A stretch of DNA of 64,000 bases from Pseudomonadota bacterium (lineage in GTDB: Bacteria; Pseudomonadota; Alphaproteobacteria; Rhodospirillales; Rhodospirillaceae), in assembly GCA_020160875.1 (NCBI GenBank), contig JAIUPE010000006.1:1-64000 (forward strand), given 5' to 3'. The notes beneath the pieces are model-generated. The model was not told the origin of the DNA. It searched no databases and saw only the letters and a program-made list of their open reading frames with translations. Shown piece after piece: positions 36,879 through 46,559 of the stretch (the first letter of the stretch is position 1; the number at the start of each line of letters is the position of its first letter). The position numbers and the translations under genes were made by a program.

Positions 36879-37865
36879 TTACCCCGCTGTGGGAATACGC
36901 GGCGGGCGCGGCGGCTGCGGCGTGGCGGGCGGGGGCGGTTCGGTGCGGCTCCCCGGCGGGATCATGGCCTCCTTGGCGAGTTCGGCGATGCCGGCGATGG
37001 AACCGATGATGCCGCTGGCTTCCAGCGGCATCATGATCAGCTTGCCGTTCGGGGCCTTCGCGACTTCCTTTAACGCGTCCACATAGCGCTGCGCGATGAA
37101 GTAGTTGATCGCCTGGACGTCGCCTTTTCCAATCGCTTCGGACACCATTGCAGTGGCCCGCGCTTCGGCCTCGGCGAGACGTTCGCGCGCCTCGGCTTCG
37201 CGGAAGGCGGCCTCGCGTTTGCCTTCAGCCTCCAGGATCTGCGATTGCTTCTGGCCTTCGGCGCGCAGGATGGCCGACTGCTTGGAGCCTTCGGCTTCCA
37301 AGATCTCCGCGCGCTTCTCGCGTTCGGCTTTCATCTGGCGGGCCATGGCGTCGACCAGGTCCTTCGGCGGCGAGATGTCCTTGATCTCGATACGCGTCAC
37401 CTTCACGCCCCAGGGCGTCGTGGCTTCATCAACCACGCGCAGCAGGCGGGCATTGATCGAATCGCGCTGCGACAGCAATTCGTCGAGATCCATGCTGCCC
37501 ATCACCGTGCGGATATTGGTCATGGTCAAGTTCAAGATCGCGAGCGGCAGGTTTTGGACTTCGTAGGCGGCTTTCGCCGCATCCAGGATCTGGAAGAACA
37601 TCACGCCGTCGGCGGTCACGGCGGCGTTGTCCTTGGTGATGGCCTGCTGCGAAGGAACATCAAGCACCTGTTCCATCAGGTTGATCTTGCGCCCGATCGA
37701 TTCGATGAACGGCGTGATGAGGTGCAGGCCCGGCGACAGTGAGCTGGTGTACTTCCCAAATCGTTCGACCGTGTAGTTCCAACCCTGCGGCACCACCGTG
37801 ACGGCCTTGAAGACCAGCATGATGCCGAGAACGACGAGAATGACCGCGAACAGTGAAAACGACAT
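36879..37865 (-). CDS. qmcA: SPFH/Band 7 (stomatin-like, QmcA) protein
   Basis: The 328-residue protein has an N-terminal membrane anchor ([20 protein letters not shown]), an SPFH domain ([20 protein letters not shown] to about 190) and a long Ala/Glu-rich coiled coil (about 190-260, [18 protein letters not shown]). It ends in a Pro-rich tail. Such proteins assemble into membrane scaffolds that influence FtsH-type proteolysis. It forms a two-gene unit with nfeD. Confidence 0.9.
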   Translation of the reverse strand: MSFSLFAVILVVLGIMLVFKAVTVVPQGWNYTVERFGKYTSSLSPGLHLITPFIESIGRKINLMEQVLDVPSQQAITKDNAAVTADGVMFFQILDAAKAAYEVQNLPLAILNLTMTNIRTVMGSMDLDELLSQRDSINARLLRVVDEATTPWGVKVTRIEIKDISPPKDLVDAMARQMKAEREKRAEILEAEGSKQSAILRAEGQKQSQILEAEGKREAAFREAEARERLAEAEARATAMVSEAIGKGDVQAINYFIAQRYVDALKEVAKAPNGKLIMMPLEASGIIGSIAGIAELAKEAMIPPGSRTEPPPPATPQPPRPPRIPTAG

Positions 37866-37980
37866 GATCCCCCCGAGGAAGAATGGCCGAATACATTTTG
37901 TCGAAAACCGGTGACAACGCGCAACCTCCCGGCGCGACGTAGGTACTATTATCGCGAAGCTTGTGTCTAAAATAAGTCCG

Positions 37981-39132
37981 CTAATCGGCGATCACACGAA
38001 GCTGTGTAACATTGTCACCGCCGACTTGGGCGGCCTCGCCTTCCAGCGGGATGTTTTCGATCTTGTGGCCGCGGTCGACGATCTTGCCGGTGGAGATCAG
38101 GATTTCTTTTACATCCTTTTGTGTCTGATCGAAATGCGTGCCCAGCGCGCCGACGCGCTTGTCGAGGCGCTCGACATCTTTCGTCAGTTCACCGATCTCT
38201 TTCTGGATGATATGCGCCTGCTCGCGCATACGGGCGTCTTTCAGGATCGTGCGCACGGTGTTCAGCGTTGCCATCAATGTCGTCGGCGAGACGATGTAGA
38301 CCCGGCGGCGGAAACCTTCTTCCACGACCTGCGGGAAGCGATCGTGCAATTCGGCGAACACCGATTCTGCCGGCACGAACATGATGGCCGAATCCGCCGT
38401 CTCACCGGGCACGATGTATTTCTCGGCGATATCCTTGATGTGTTTCAGGACGTCGGCGCGGAAAGCGGCTTCGGCGGCGGTGCGGGCGCGCTCGTCGGTC
38501 GCCGTCGTCAGCTGCACAAAGGCTTCGTGCGGATATTTTGAATCCACCGCGATCAGCCCCGGCGGGTTCGGCAGGCGGATGACGCAGTCCGCGCGCTTGC
38601 CGTTGGTCAGCGTCACCTGGAAATCATAGCTGCCGCGCGGCAGCATGTTGCGCACCAGATCCTCCATCTGGGTCTGGCCGATGGCGCCGCGGGCCTGCTT
38701 GTTCGAGAGAATGTCCTGCAGCCCGACCACCTCGGCTGACAGCTCCGTGATGTTCTTCTGGGCGGCGTCGATCACGGCGAGGCGCTCCGACAAGGCGCCC
38801 AAAGCCTCGCTGTTCTTGGTCGTGCTCTTTTCCAAATTTTCGCCAACCTTGCGCGTTACGTCCGCCAGGCGTTCGTCCAGAAGTTTGCGCACGTTCGTCT
38901 CCTGCGCGCGCAGTTGCTCGGCCATATGGTTCTGTGCCGCCGCCTGGCTTTCCGCCATTTGCGCGAGCCGTCCCGTCAGCATGCTTTGCGCTTCGGCGAG
39001 CCGCGCGGCTGTATCGGTAAGCTGCGTCATGTGCGCGGCGCCCGTATCGCCCCGTCCGCGCAGCATCATGGCGAGCCCGCCCGCGGCAATAAGGATGGAA
39101 CCGCCGATGATGAGTGCCGTTAACGCGTCCAT
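37981..39132 (-). CDS. rmuC: DNA recombination protein RmuC homologue
   Basis: The 383-residue protein has an N-terminal membrane helix ([21 protein letters not shown]), a coiled coil to about residue 130 and the RmuC nuclease-like domain ([48 protein letters not shown]). RmuC limits inversions at short repeats; the domain resembles restriction-enzyme folds. It is divergent from the DUF4139 gene; the 156-base spacer has a -10-like TATAAG at 39229-39234 on the plus strand. Confidence 0.93.
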   Translation of the reverse strand: MDALTALIIGGSILIAAGGLAMMLRGRGDTGAAHMTQLTDTAARLAEAQSMLTGRLAQMAESQAAAQNHMAEQLRAQETNVRKLLDERLADVTRKVGENLEKSTTKNSEALGALSERLAVIDAAQKNITELSAEVVGLQDILSNKQARGAIGQTQMEDLVRNMLPRGSYDFQVTLTNGKRADCVIRLPNPPGLIAVDSKYPHEAFVQLTTATDERARTAAEAAFRADVLKHIKDIAEKYIVPGETADSAIMFVPAESVFAELHDRFPQVVEEGFRRRVYIVSPTTLMATLNTVRTILKDARMREQAHIIQKEIGELTKDVERLDKRVGALGTHFDQTQKDVKEILISTGKIVDRGHKIENIPLEGEAAQVGGDNVTQLRVIAD

Positions 39133-39288
39133 ATGTCGCTAAACCTCAGTATAAGCAGGATTTTTGGCGTCAGAATGTTGCAGGCTAGCAATGTGCAGAT
39201 CGCCTCAACCGTGCCATCATCCGCAGTCTATAAGAATCTAGATCAAATCCCACCGTCCCACCACGTCTTAACGGTACAGAGCTTCCTC

Positions 39289-40719
39289 ATGCACCTCGTC
39301 AAGATCTCCGCCCTCGCGTTGACCCTCTCGCTCGCTGTTTCGGCACACGCGCAGACGGTCGATGTTCCCGCCGCGACCGGCAACGCCGACCTCACCATTT
39401 ACAACAACAACTTTGCGATGGTGCGCGAGCGCCGCACGTTCAAGATGCCGGGCCCCGCGGCGCAATTGGTCATGGGCGGGGTGCCGCGCGAGCTGCAGCC
39501 GGAGACCGCTTTCCTGCAGGTGTTGAAGGGCGACGCAGTCCGTGTCACCGAGCAGATTTTCAATTTCGACGTCCTGACACCATCCAAGCTGCTGGAACGT
39601 GCCGTCGGCAGCGAGGTCTCGGTGATCTCGGTCAATCCCGGCAATGGCCGTGAAGTGACCGAGCGCGCGCGCGTGCTCAGCGTCAACGAGGGACTGGTCC
39701 TTGAGATCAACGGCAAGATCCACACCAATCACCCCGGCCGCATTGTCTTCGACAGTATTCCCGCCGGCGTCCGTGCCCGCCCAACCCTCATCATGTCCGC
39801 GACCGGCAAGGGCGCGCAGGACGTTGACGCGGAGCTCAGCTATCTCACCGGGGGCCTGTCGTGGCATCCCGACTATGTCGCGCAATATGATTCCGACAGC
39901 AATCGTATGACGCTCCTGGCGTGGGCGACCGTCACCAATACCACCAGCTCGGATTTCCCGAACGCCAAGATGAAATTGATCGCAGGTCAGGTGAATCGCA
40001 CGCGGCCCTCCGCGTCGCCGATGCCGATGATGGCGCGCGCCGCCATGAAGGCCGAAGCCGCGGATATGGCGCAGTCCTTTGGCGGCGGCATCGCGCCGAC
40101 GGCGGGACTGGCGACTTATGTTTACACGATCCCGAAGCTCACCAGTCTTGGTCCCTTCGAGACCAAGCAACTTGGTCTTCTCAACAGCCAATCCATTCCG
40201 GTGCGCCGTCAGATCACCGTGCGCGCCGAGCCGTACTATTACACGCAGGCGATGCGCGGCGTGCAGCCGGAGAGCCGCGCCGATGTCGAGTTGATGTTTA
40301 AAAACGACGCCGCGGCCAAGCTCGGCATGCCGCTTCCGGCCGGTGTCGTGCGTGTCTACGGCTCCGATTCTGAAGGCGCGCCGCAGTTCTTGGGCGAGGA
40401 CCGCATCGACCACACCGCCGTGGGCGGCGAGGTCACCTTGAGCCTTGGCAACGATTTCGACATCCCGGTCCAGCGCGAGCAACTCAACTACGTCCGCGCC
40501 ACCGACAACATTTCGATCACGACGTGGCGCGTGACGATCTCCAATGCCAAGTCCCGGCCGGTCACCGTGCGGGTGATCGAACCGATTCCGGGAGCCTGGG
40601 AAATCGCCAAGGAATCCCATCCGCATACCAAGCAGGACGCCGGCTCGGCGCTCTGGACGCTGGAGATCCCGGCTAAAGGCAAAACCGTGCTGGAATACAG
40701 CGCCCGTATCACGATGTAG
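39289..40719 (+). CDS. DUF4139 domain exported protein
   Basis: From ATG 39289 the product is 476 residues with signal peptide MHLVKISALALTLSLAVSAHA. A DUF4139 beta-sandwich covers most of the rest (LTIYNNNFAMVRERRTFKMP near the start; LTGGLSWHPDYVAQYDSDSN in the middle; VRVIEPIPGAWEI near the end). Function is unknown; members are mostly secreted or envelope proteins. The open frame extends 52 codons upstream into the spacer but lacks protein-like character. Confidence 0.82.
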   Translation: MHLVKISALALTLSLAVSAHAQTVDVPAATGNADLTIYNNNFAMVRERRTFKMPGPAAQLVMGGVPRELQPETAFLQVLKGDAVRVTEQIFNFDVLTPSKLLERAVGSEVSVISVNPGNGREVTERARVLSVNEGLVLEINGKIHTNHPGRIVFDSIPAGVRARPTLIMSATGKGAQDVDAELSYLTGGLSWHPDYVAQYDSDSNRMTLLAWATVTNTTSSDFPNAKMKLIAGQVNRTRPSASPMPMMARAAMKAEAADMAQSFGGGIAPTAGLATYVYTIPKLTSLGPFETKQLGLLNSQSIPVRRQITVRAEPYYYTQAMRGVQPESRADVELMFKNDAAAKLGMPLPAGVVRVYGSDSEGAPQFLGEDRIDHTAVGGEVTLSLGNDFDIPVQREQLNYVRATDNISITTWRVTISNAKSRPVTVRVIEPIPGAWEIAKESHPHTKQDAGSALWTLEIPAKGKTVLEYSARITM

Positions 40720-40729
40720 GCCTTTTTGC

Positions 40730-40756
40730 CCCTCCGCGCGCGGGGGAGGGCCGTTT
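40730..40756 (+). terminator. Weak terminator-like hairpin before def
   Basis: CCCTCC (40730-40735) pairs with GGAGGG (40745-40750), followed by CCGTTTT. The stem is short but GC-only. It likely ends the DUF4139 transcript; def starts at 40808. Confidence 0.45.
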
Positions 40757-40807
40757 TGGCTCTCTTTTGTTGACGGCCCAGTCCCCGGGCCTTATCTCAC
40801 CCCCATC

Positions 40808-41350
40808 ATGGCGCTCTTGGAAATCATCGTTGCTCCCGATCCGCGGCTTAAGAAAAAAGCCGTGGCGGTCGAGCGCGTCGACGCGGCGACGCGTAAGCTC
40901 ATGGATGACATGCTGGAGACCATGTACGACGCGCCGGGCGTTGGCCTGGCCGCGCCGCAGGTGGGCGTCTCCAAGCGGATCATCGTCGTCGATGCCGCCC
41001 GCGAGGATGAAAAACCCGCCCCGCTCAAGATGGCGAACCCGGAGATCGTCTGGGCTTCGGACGAAACCAAGCCGCACGAGGAGGGCTGTCTCTCGCTGCC
41101 CGAGGAATATCAGGAAGTCGTGCGCCCGGCGTCCATCAAGGTGCGTTACATGGATGAGCATAACGAAATCCGCACGCTCGACGCGGATGGTCTGTTGGCC
41201 GTGATCATCCAGCACGAGATGGACCATCTCGAAGGGATGCTCTTCGTCGACCATCTCTCGGCTTTGAAGCGCAACATGATCATTAAGCGCCTCACCAAGA
41301 TCAAAAAGTTCGAGCAAAAGTCCGGCAAGCGGACGCCGGTTGAAGCTTAA
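40808..41350 (+). CDS. def: Peptide deformylase
   Basis: The 180-residue metalloenzyme removes the formyl group from new proteins. Motif 1 is GVGLAAPQVG (44-53), motif 2 EEGCLSLPE with metal Cys94, motif 3 QHEMDH with metal His136 and His140 and catalytic Glu137. It precedes fmt, which adds the formyl group to initiator tRNA, so the pair completes the formylation cycle. Confidence 0.97.
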   Translation: MALLEIIVAPDPRLKKKAVAVERVDAATRKLMDDMLETMYDAPGVGLAAPQVGVSKRIIVVDAAREDEKPAPLKMANPEIVWASDETKPHEEGCLSLPEEYQEVVRPASIKVRYMDEHNEIRTLDADGLLAVIIQHEMDHLEGMLFVDHLSALKRNMIIKRLTKIKKFEQKSGKRTPVEA

Positions 41351-41398
41351 CGGGCTCGAAGCCTAGCGCGCTCCCGTCATCTCAGATATTTTCCGCCC

Positions 41399-42310
41399 AT
41401 GCGTATCGTCTTCATGGGCACGCCCGATTTTTCCGTCACCGCGCTCGCGCGTCTCGCCGAGCGCCACGAGATCGTCGCGGTCTATTCCCAGCCGCCGCGC
41501 CCCGCGGGCCGCGGCCAGCAATTGCGCTCAAGCCCTGTCGCGATATTCGCCGAAAAGCACGGCATTCCCGTTCACACGCCAAAGGGCCTGAAGAAACCCG
41601 AGACCCAGGCGGTCTTCAGCGCGCACAATGCCGACGTCGCCGTGGTGGCCGCCTACGGGCTTATTCTGCCGCAAGCCATCCTCGATGCGCCGAGGCTCGG
41701 TTGCCTCAACATCCACGCCTCGCTCCTGCCGCGCTGGCGCGGCGCCGCGCCCATCCAGCGTGCGATCATGGCCGGCGACAAGGTCAGCGGCGTCACCATC
41801 ATGCAGATGGATGCCGGGCTCGACACGGGCGCGATGCTGATGATCCGCGAGACGCCGATCACGGACGCCACGACCGCTCAGGGACTGCACGATACATTGG
41901 CCACGATCGGCGCCGGCCTGATCGTCGAAACACTCGAAGCCCTCGAACAGGGCCGCCTCCGGCCGGAGCCGCAACCCGCCCAGGGCGTCACGTATGCCGA
42001 GAAGATCGACAAGGCCGAGGCGCATATCGACTTCACACGTCCCGCGCCTGAAGTGCTTCGCCATATCCATGGCCTGTCGCCGTTTCCCGGCGCGTGGTTC
42101 GCCCATGGCGCCGAACGCATCAAGGTGCTTGCGGCCGAACGCGCCGAAGGGGCCGGGGCGCCCGGCGTCACCCTCGACGACCGGCTGTTGATTGCATGTG
42201 GGGACGGGGCCGTGCGCCTCACCATCGTGCAGCGGGCGGGTAAAGGCCCGGCGCCTGCCGAGGCGTTCCTCCGGGGCTATGCGTTGCCCAAGGCAACCGT
42301 GCTCGCCTAA
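41399..42310 (+). CDS. fmt: Methionyl-tRNA formyltransferase
   Basis: The 303-residue enzyme formylates Met-tRNAfMet using 10-formyltetrahydrofolate. The N-terminal hydrolase-type domain shows [15 protein letters not shown], the active segment [20 protein letters not shown] (about 104-123) and [11 protein letters not shown]. The C-terminal OB-like domain ends KATVLA. It lies 48 bases after def. Confidence 0.96.
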   Translation: MRIVFMGTPDFSVTALARLAERHEIVAVYSQPPRPAGRGQQLRSSPVAIFAEKHGIPVHTPKGLKKPETQAVFSAHNADVAVVAAYGLILPQAILDAPRLGCLNIHASLLPRWRGAAPIQRAIMAGDKVSGVTIMQMDAGLDTGAMLMIRETPITDATTAQGLHDTLATIGAGLIVETLEALEQGRLRPEPQPAQGVTYAEKIDKAEAHIDFTRPAPEVLRHIHGLSPFPGAWFAHGAERIKVLAAERAEGAGAPGVTLDDRLLIACGDGAVRLTIVQRAGKGPAPAEAFLRGYALPKATVLA

Positions 42311-42338
42311 AATCCTCCGCAGCCAGGGGATAGCTCGC

Positions 42339-42929
42339 ATGTTTGGACGCCGGCCGAAAGTCATAGCGCGCGGTGAATCGGTTCATTTGATTCCGCCGAC
42401 GAAAGAGCAGGCGGACGAGTTCGTGGCCATGACCGTGGGCAGCCGCAATTTCCATGAACCCTGGGTCTATCCCGCCACCGACGAACGCCGCTACCGCGCT
42501 TATCTGGATCGCCTCGAGCGCGGCGCCGCGTTCGGCTTTCTTGTTTATCGCAACGAAGATACGGCGCTTGCCGGCGTCATCAATATCAATGACATCGTGA
42601 TGGGCGGCTTTCGCTGCGGCTCGCTCGGTTACTACGGTAATGCGATGTTCGCCGGCCGCGGTTATATGACCGAAGGCCTCGCGCTGGTGTTGGACCATGC
42701 TTTCACGGCGCTGGAACTGCACCGGCTCGAAGCCAACGTGCAGCCCAGCAACGCGGCCTCCCTCGGCCTCATCAAGCGCCTGGGCTTCCGTAAGGAGGGC
42801 TTCTCGCCCTCCTTCCTCAAGATCGGCGGCATCTGGCGCGACCATGAACGCTGGGCGATCCTCGGTGAAGAATGGCTCTCCGTGCACAATGTCCCGGATG
42901 TGGGCCGGCAAGCTCCAATCCTCGCCTAG
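42339..42929 (+). CDS. GNAT N-acetyltransferase, RimJ/RimL type
   Basis: With ATG 42339 (AGGGGA upstream) the product has 196 residues. The GNAT fold shows GYYGNAMFAGRGYMTEGLAL (acetyl-CoA binding) and ALELHRLEANVQPSNAASLG continuing LIKRLGFRKEG, the RimJ/RimL signature. These enzymes acetylate protein N termini, often ribosomal proteins, but other substrates occur. It lies 28 bases after fmt. Confidence 0.88.
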   Translation: MFGRRPKVIARGESVHLIPPTKEQADEFVAMTVGSRNFHEPWVYPATDERRYRAYLDRLERGAAFGFLVYRNEDTALAGVININDIVMGGFRCGSLGYYGNAMFAGRGYMTEGLALVLDHAFTALELHRLEANVQPSNAASLGLIKRLGFRKEGFSPSFLKIGGIWRDHERWAILGEEWLSVHNVPDVGRQAPILA

Positions 42930-42945
42930 CCAGGCGCGGTGAGAA

Positions 42946-43031
42946 GGAAAATGGGGTCAGATACGAACAACCCCGAAGACTTTATCTGCGGAGCATGTCA
43001 GATGTCTTTTTCGTGTCTGACCCTGTTTTCC
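42946..43031. repeat. Inverted-repeat element of the GGGTCAGA family, copy 2
   Basis: The left arm 42946-42967 (GGAAAATGGGGTCAGATACG then AA) and the right arm 43010-43031 are reverse complements at 19 of 22 positions. Inner pairs AAGAC and ATCTG with CAGAT and GTCTT prolong the stem. It shares the GGGTCAGA(T/C)AC core and total length (86 against 85 bp) with copy 1 at 34411-34495. It sits between the GNAT gene and truA. Confidence 0.85.
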
Positions 43032-43049
43032 TAAGCGTTACGCGCCAGA

Positions 43050-43787
43050 ATGCCCCGCTTTAAACTCATCATAGAATACGACGGCTCGTCATACGTCGGT
43101 TGGCAACGCCAGGATAACGGCCCTTCCATCCAAGGCGCGCTCGAAGACGCCGTGCGCGGCTATTGTCAAATTGACGCCATCGTCCACGGCGCGGGCCGCA
43201 CCGATGCCGGCGTGCACGCGCTCGGCCAAGTGGCCCACATCGATATTCCGCGCGACGACCGCCCTCACGTCGTGGTGAATGCGCTGAACGCGCACCTGCG
43301 TCCGCATCCCATCGCGGTCCTCAGCGCCGAGAAGGTCGATGAGGAGTTTCATGCCCGCTTTTCGGCGCTTGAGCGCGCGTACGAGTATCGCATTCTCAAT
43401 CGCCGCGCCACGCCGGCCCTCGACATCGGCCGGGTATGGTGGGTGGTACAACCCTTGAACGCCCGCGCGATGCATGACGCCGCGCAGGTGCTTGTCGGCA
43501 ACCACGATTTCACCAGCTTCCGCGCCGCCGAATGCCAGGCGAAGTCGCCGCAGAAAACCTTGGATCAACTCGACGTCGCCCAGCACGCCGACATGATTGT
43601 CGTCACCGCGCGGGCGCGTTCGTTCCTGCATCACCAGGTGCGCAATATGGTCGGCACCTTGAAACTGGTGGGTGAGGGCAAGTGGACGCCCCGCGATGTC
43701 GCTGATGCACTCGAAGCGCGGAACCGCGCCGCCGCTGGCCCTACCGCGCCACCCGACGGCCTCTACTTCGCGCGCGTGAAGTACTAG
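43050..43787 (+). CDS. truA: tRNA pseudouridine(38-40) synthase
   Basis: The 245-residue enzyme isomerises uridine in the tRNA anticodon arm. The N-terminal MPRFKLIIEYDGSSYVGWQR and the catalytic Asp52 in GAGRTDAGVHALGQ are family signatures; HHQVRNMVGTLKLVGEGKW is the C-terminal motif. The start lies 18 bases after the repeat element. Confidence 0.97.
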   Translation: MPRFKLIIEYDGSSYVGWQRQDNGPSIQGALEDAVRGYCQIDAIVHGAGRTDAGVHALGQVAHIDIPRDDRPHVVVNALNAHLRPHPIAVLSAEKVDEEFHARFSALERAYEYRILNRRATPALDIGRVWWVVQPLNARAMHDAAQVLVGNHDFTSFRAAECQAKSPQKTLDQLDVAQHADMIVVTARARSFLHHQVRNMVGTLKLVGEGKWTPRDVADALEARNRAAAGPTAPPDGLYFARVKY

Positions 43788-43856
43788 ATTCGTGCGACCC
43801 GCGCGCGAAGGCGCGCATCTCATGAATCCAATCGCACGAATTATATTCGTGCGATT
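43788..43856. repeat. Three-arm inverted repeat between truA and the convergent membrane gene
   Basis: ATTCGTGCGA (43788-43797) can pair with TCGCACGAAT (43832-43841). The same middle arm also pairs perfectly with ATTCGTGCGATT (43845-43856) around a 3-base loop. Between the first two arms lies GCGCGC GAAG GCGCGC. The right arm overlaps the 3' end of the convergent membrane-protein gene. It probably terminates one or both transcripts. Confidence 0.75.
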
Positions 43857-44401
43857 AAAGCGCCGGCGAGGAACGTCAGCGTATAATCGAGCACCATAAT
43901 GCTCATCGCCGTGCCGATGGGCACGCGCAGGCCGACTGCGCCGATAAAGGTGGTGTAAACCGCCACCACCACCATCGCGAACAGATTGAAGAAGCTATAA
44001 GCCTGCATCGGAAGCAGGCCGATATCGCTCAGGAGCGCGAGGCTGAACAACGGCACCGCGATCGGCAACTGGAACCAGTTGTAGGGCACCGTGTGCCAGA
44101 AATAACGGCTGCCGCGCCCCAGGAATCGCGACACGTACATCATCGCGAAGGGAAATAGCGTCCATGTCAGGACATACGCCAGAACCTCCACAATGCCGTA
44201 GGCGACCGGACCGAGTGTCGACGGCGTCTTGCCGTACGTCAGGAACACATGGGCGAAATGGAACGGCGCGACGATCACCGCGACGATATAGGACGACCAG
44301 AACCCGTGCGGACTGCGGTCGAAGAACTCCCAGGCGCGTCCATCGAACTTGAACAGCAGAGCAAGGCCGTACAGCGCGCTCGCGAGTTCCCGAGGGGACA
44401 T
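43841..44401 (-). CDS. Integral membrane protein of unknown function
   Basis: The 186-residue product has about five hydrophobic segments (near 33-53, 62-90, 108-128, 133-155 and 160-183) and no recognised motif. Its ATG directly abuts the dapE stop with no gap, so it is the third gene of dapD-dapE-orf and is translationally coupled. The end runs into a palindrome (43830-43856). Link to lysine synthesis is by position only. Confidence 0.72.
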   Translation of the reverse strand: MSPRELASALYGLALLFKFDGRAWEFFDRSPHGFWSSYIVAVIVAPFHFAHVFLTYGKTPSTLGPVAYGIVEVLAYVLTWTLFPFAMMYVSRFLGRGSRYFWHTVPYNWFQLPIAVPLFSLALLSDIGLLPMQAYSFFNLFAMVVVAVYTTFIGAVGLRVPIGTAMSIMVLDYTLTFLAGALIARI

Positions 44402-45556
44402 CTATTTGAAATATCCCTCGAGGATGGCGAGATAGATGCGCGTCAGTGCCTCCAGGTCCGCCACCAGGCAATGTTCGTCCGCCTTATGCATGCTCTGGCC
44501 GACCAGGCCGAATTCGCATACGGGGCAGGCATTCTTGATGAAGCGCGCGTCCGACGTGCCGCCCGTGGTCGACAGTTCCGGCGCTGCGCCGGTCACGCTT
44601 TGCACCGCGTTGGAGACCAACTCCGTCAGTGGTCCCGGCATGGTGATGAAGCTTTCTCCCGACACCGAGATCGCCAGCTCATAGTGTCCGCCGTCGGCGG
44701 CGCGGTCGAACGTCTCCTTGAGCCACTTGCGCAAGGAATCGCCGGTATGCAGGTCGTTGAAGCGGATGTTGAAGCCCGCACGCGCCATGGCGGGGATCAC
44801 GTTCGTCGCTGCATTGCCGACGTCGACCGTGGTGATGGCGATGGTCGAGGGCTGAAAATGCGCCGAACCGTTATCGAGCGGTTTTTCGATCAGCGTAGAA
44901 AGCATTTTCAGGATACGCGGGATCGGATTGTCGGCGAGATGCGGGTACGCGCTGTGGCCTTGCGTGCCGTGCACCAGGAGCTTGCCGGTCAGGCTGCCGC
45001 GCCGGCCGATCTTGATCATCTGCCCAAGCTTGGTTGGATTGGTGGGCTCTCCCACCACGCAGGCATCCAACTTTTCGCCGCGTGCCTTCAAGCGGTCCAG
45101 GACTTTGACGGTCCCATTGACGGCGTCGCCCTCTTCATCGCCGGTAATGAGCAGGCTGATGGAGCCCTTCGGTGCGCCATGCTTTTGAAGGTACTGCGCC
45201 GTGGCCGCCGTGAACGCGGCGATGGCGCTTTTCATGTCCGCCGCGCCGCGGCCGAACAGCCGGCCTTCGATGACGTCGGCCTTGAACGGATCGGTTGTCC
45301 AGCCGTCGCCCACCGGAACCACATCGGTGTGCCCAGCGAAGCAGAAGTTAGGCCCGCTTGTGCCAAGGCGCGCATACAGGTTTTCCACCTGCGGCTTACT
45401 CTGGTCGGCGAAGGCCATGCGTTCGCAGGCAAAACCCATCCCGTCCAGCGCGCGCACCAGGACGTCGAGCGCGCCTTCGTCCCTCGGCGTGACGCTGGGG
45501 CGCTTGATCAGCTCCTGGGCGAGCTGTAGGGCGTCGATGTTCGCGGTGGCGTTCAC
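44402..45556 (-). CDS. dapE: Succinyl-diaminopimelate desuccinylase
   Basis: The 384-residue M20-type di-zinc enzyme releases LL-diaminopimelate in the succinylase branch of lysine and peptidoglycan synthesis. Metal motifs: [28 protein letters not shown] and [13 protein letters not shown], with catalytic Glu in DEEGDA. TSDARFI is near the C terminus. It abuts dapD upstream without a gap. Confidence 0.96.
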   Translation of the reverse strand: MNATANIDALQLAQELIKRPSVTPRDEGALDVLVRALDGMGFACERMAFADQSKPQVENLYARLGTSGPNFCFAGHTDVVPVGDGWTTDPFKADVIEGRLFGRGAADMKSAIAAFTAATAQYLQKHGAPKGSISLLITGDEEGDAVNGTVKVLDRLKARGEKLDACVVGEPTNPTKLGQMIKIGRRGSLTGKLLVHGTQGHSAYPHLADNPIPRILKMLSTLIEKPLDNGSAHFQPSTIAITTVDVGNAATNVIPAMARAGFNIRFNDLHTGDSLRKWLKETFDRAADGGHYELAISVSGESFITMPGPLTELVSNAVQSVTGAAPELSTTGGTSDARFIKNACPVCEFGLVGQSMHKADEHCLVADLEALTRIYLAILEGYFK

Positions 45557-46396
45557 TTAGTCACGCAACAGTTCGTTGATGGACGTCTTCGAGCGGGTTT
45601 GCGCGTCGACGCGCTTGACGATGACGGCGCAGGACAGGCTTGGCCCCGGGCTGCCGTCCGGCAACGGCTTGCCGGGCATCGCGCCGGGGACAACCACGCT
45701 ATAAGCGGGCACGCGTCCGACAAAAATTTCGCCGGTGGTGCGATCGATGATCTTGGTGGTCGCGCTGATGAATACGCCCATCGAAAGAACCGCGCCTTCC
45801 TCGACCACCACGCCTTCGACGACTTCCGAGCGCGCGCCGATGAAGCAATTGTCTTCGATGATCACAGGGCCGGCCTGCAAGGGCTCAAGCACGCCGCCGA
45901 TACCGACGCCGCCCGAGAGATGCACGTTTTTTCCGATCTGCGCGCAGCTTCCGACGGTCGCCCATGTATCCACCATGGTGCCCGAGTCGACGTAGGCGCC
46001 CACGTTCACGAAGGACGGCATGAGGACGACCCCCGGCGCCACGAAGGCGGACCGGCGCACGACACTGCCCGGCACCGCGCGGAAACCCGCCTGCTTGAAC
46101 TGTGCGTCCGTCCAGCCTTGCGTCTTCAGCGGCACCTTATCCCAATAGGCGGCGTTGGCCGGACCCGCCATCTGCGCCATATCGTTGAGGCGGAAGCCGA
46201 GCAGCACGGCCTTCTTCAGCCACTGATTCACCGACCAACCGTTCGGCCCCTTTTCCGCGACGCGCGCGGTTCCCGCGTCCAGCAGACCGAGCGCGGTCTC
46301 GACGGCGCCGCGCGCCGGTCCCTGCGTTGATGGAGAGAGGCTGTTGCGGTCCTCCCACGCGCGTTCGACCGCGTCTTGTAATGCTTTGATATCCAT
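45557..46396 (-). CDS. dapD: 2,3,4,5-tetrahydropyridine-2,6-dicarboxylate N-succinyltransferase
   Basis: The 279-residue left-handed beta-helix enzyme acts three steps before diaminopimelate. Hexapeptide-repeat character is visible in [20 protein letters not shown] and [20 protein letters not shown]. The N-terminal helical domain and the C-terminal [20 protein letters not shown] are family-typical. ATG 46396 was preferred (GGA 7 bases upstream); the preceding GTG codon at 46399 is in frame. The 163-base divergent spacer to the next gene has no clear promoter boxes. Confidence 0.95.
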   Translation of the reverse strand: MDIKALQDAVERAWEDRNSLSPSTQGPARGAVETALGLLDAGTARVAEKGPNGWSVNQWLKKAVLLGFRLNDMAQMAGPANAAYWDKVPLKTQGWTDAQFKQAGFRAVPGSVVRRSAFVAPGVVLMPSFVNVGAYVDSGTMVDTWATVGSCAQIGKNVHLSGGVGIGGVLEPLQAGPVIIEDNCFIGARSEVVEGVVVEEGAVLSMGVFISATTKIIDRTTGEIFVGRVPAYSVVVPGAMPGKPLPDGSPGPSLSCAVIVKRVDAQTRSKTSINELLRD

Positions 46397-46559
46397 CACT
46401 AATTCCTAAATTTTCGAGAGCATGAAGAGGCGAAGATGCCCGAACATAGCCACTGGAAAGGGTGAGTCAATCTCGCCAGCTAACGCATTGGCGTAATTTA
46501 GTTCGGTCAGGTAACCTTTGCGCCATTTAGCGGGCTGAACAGAAAGTGGCCCGATCGTA

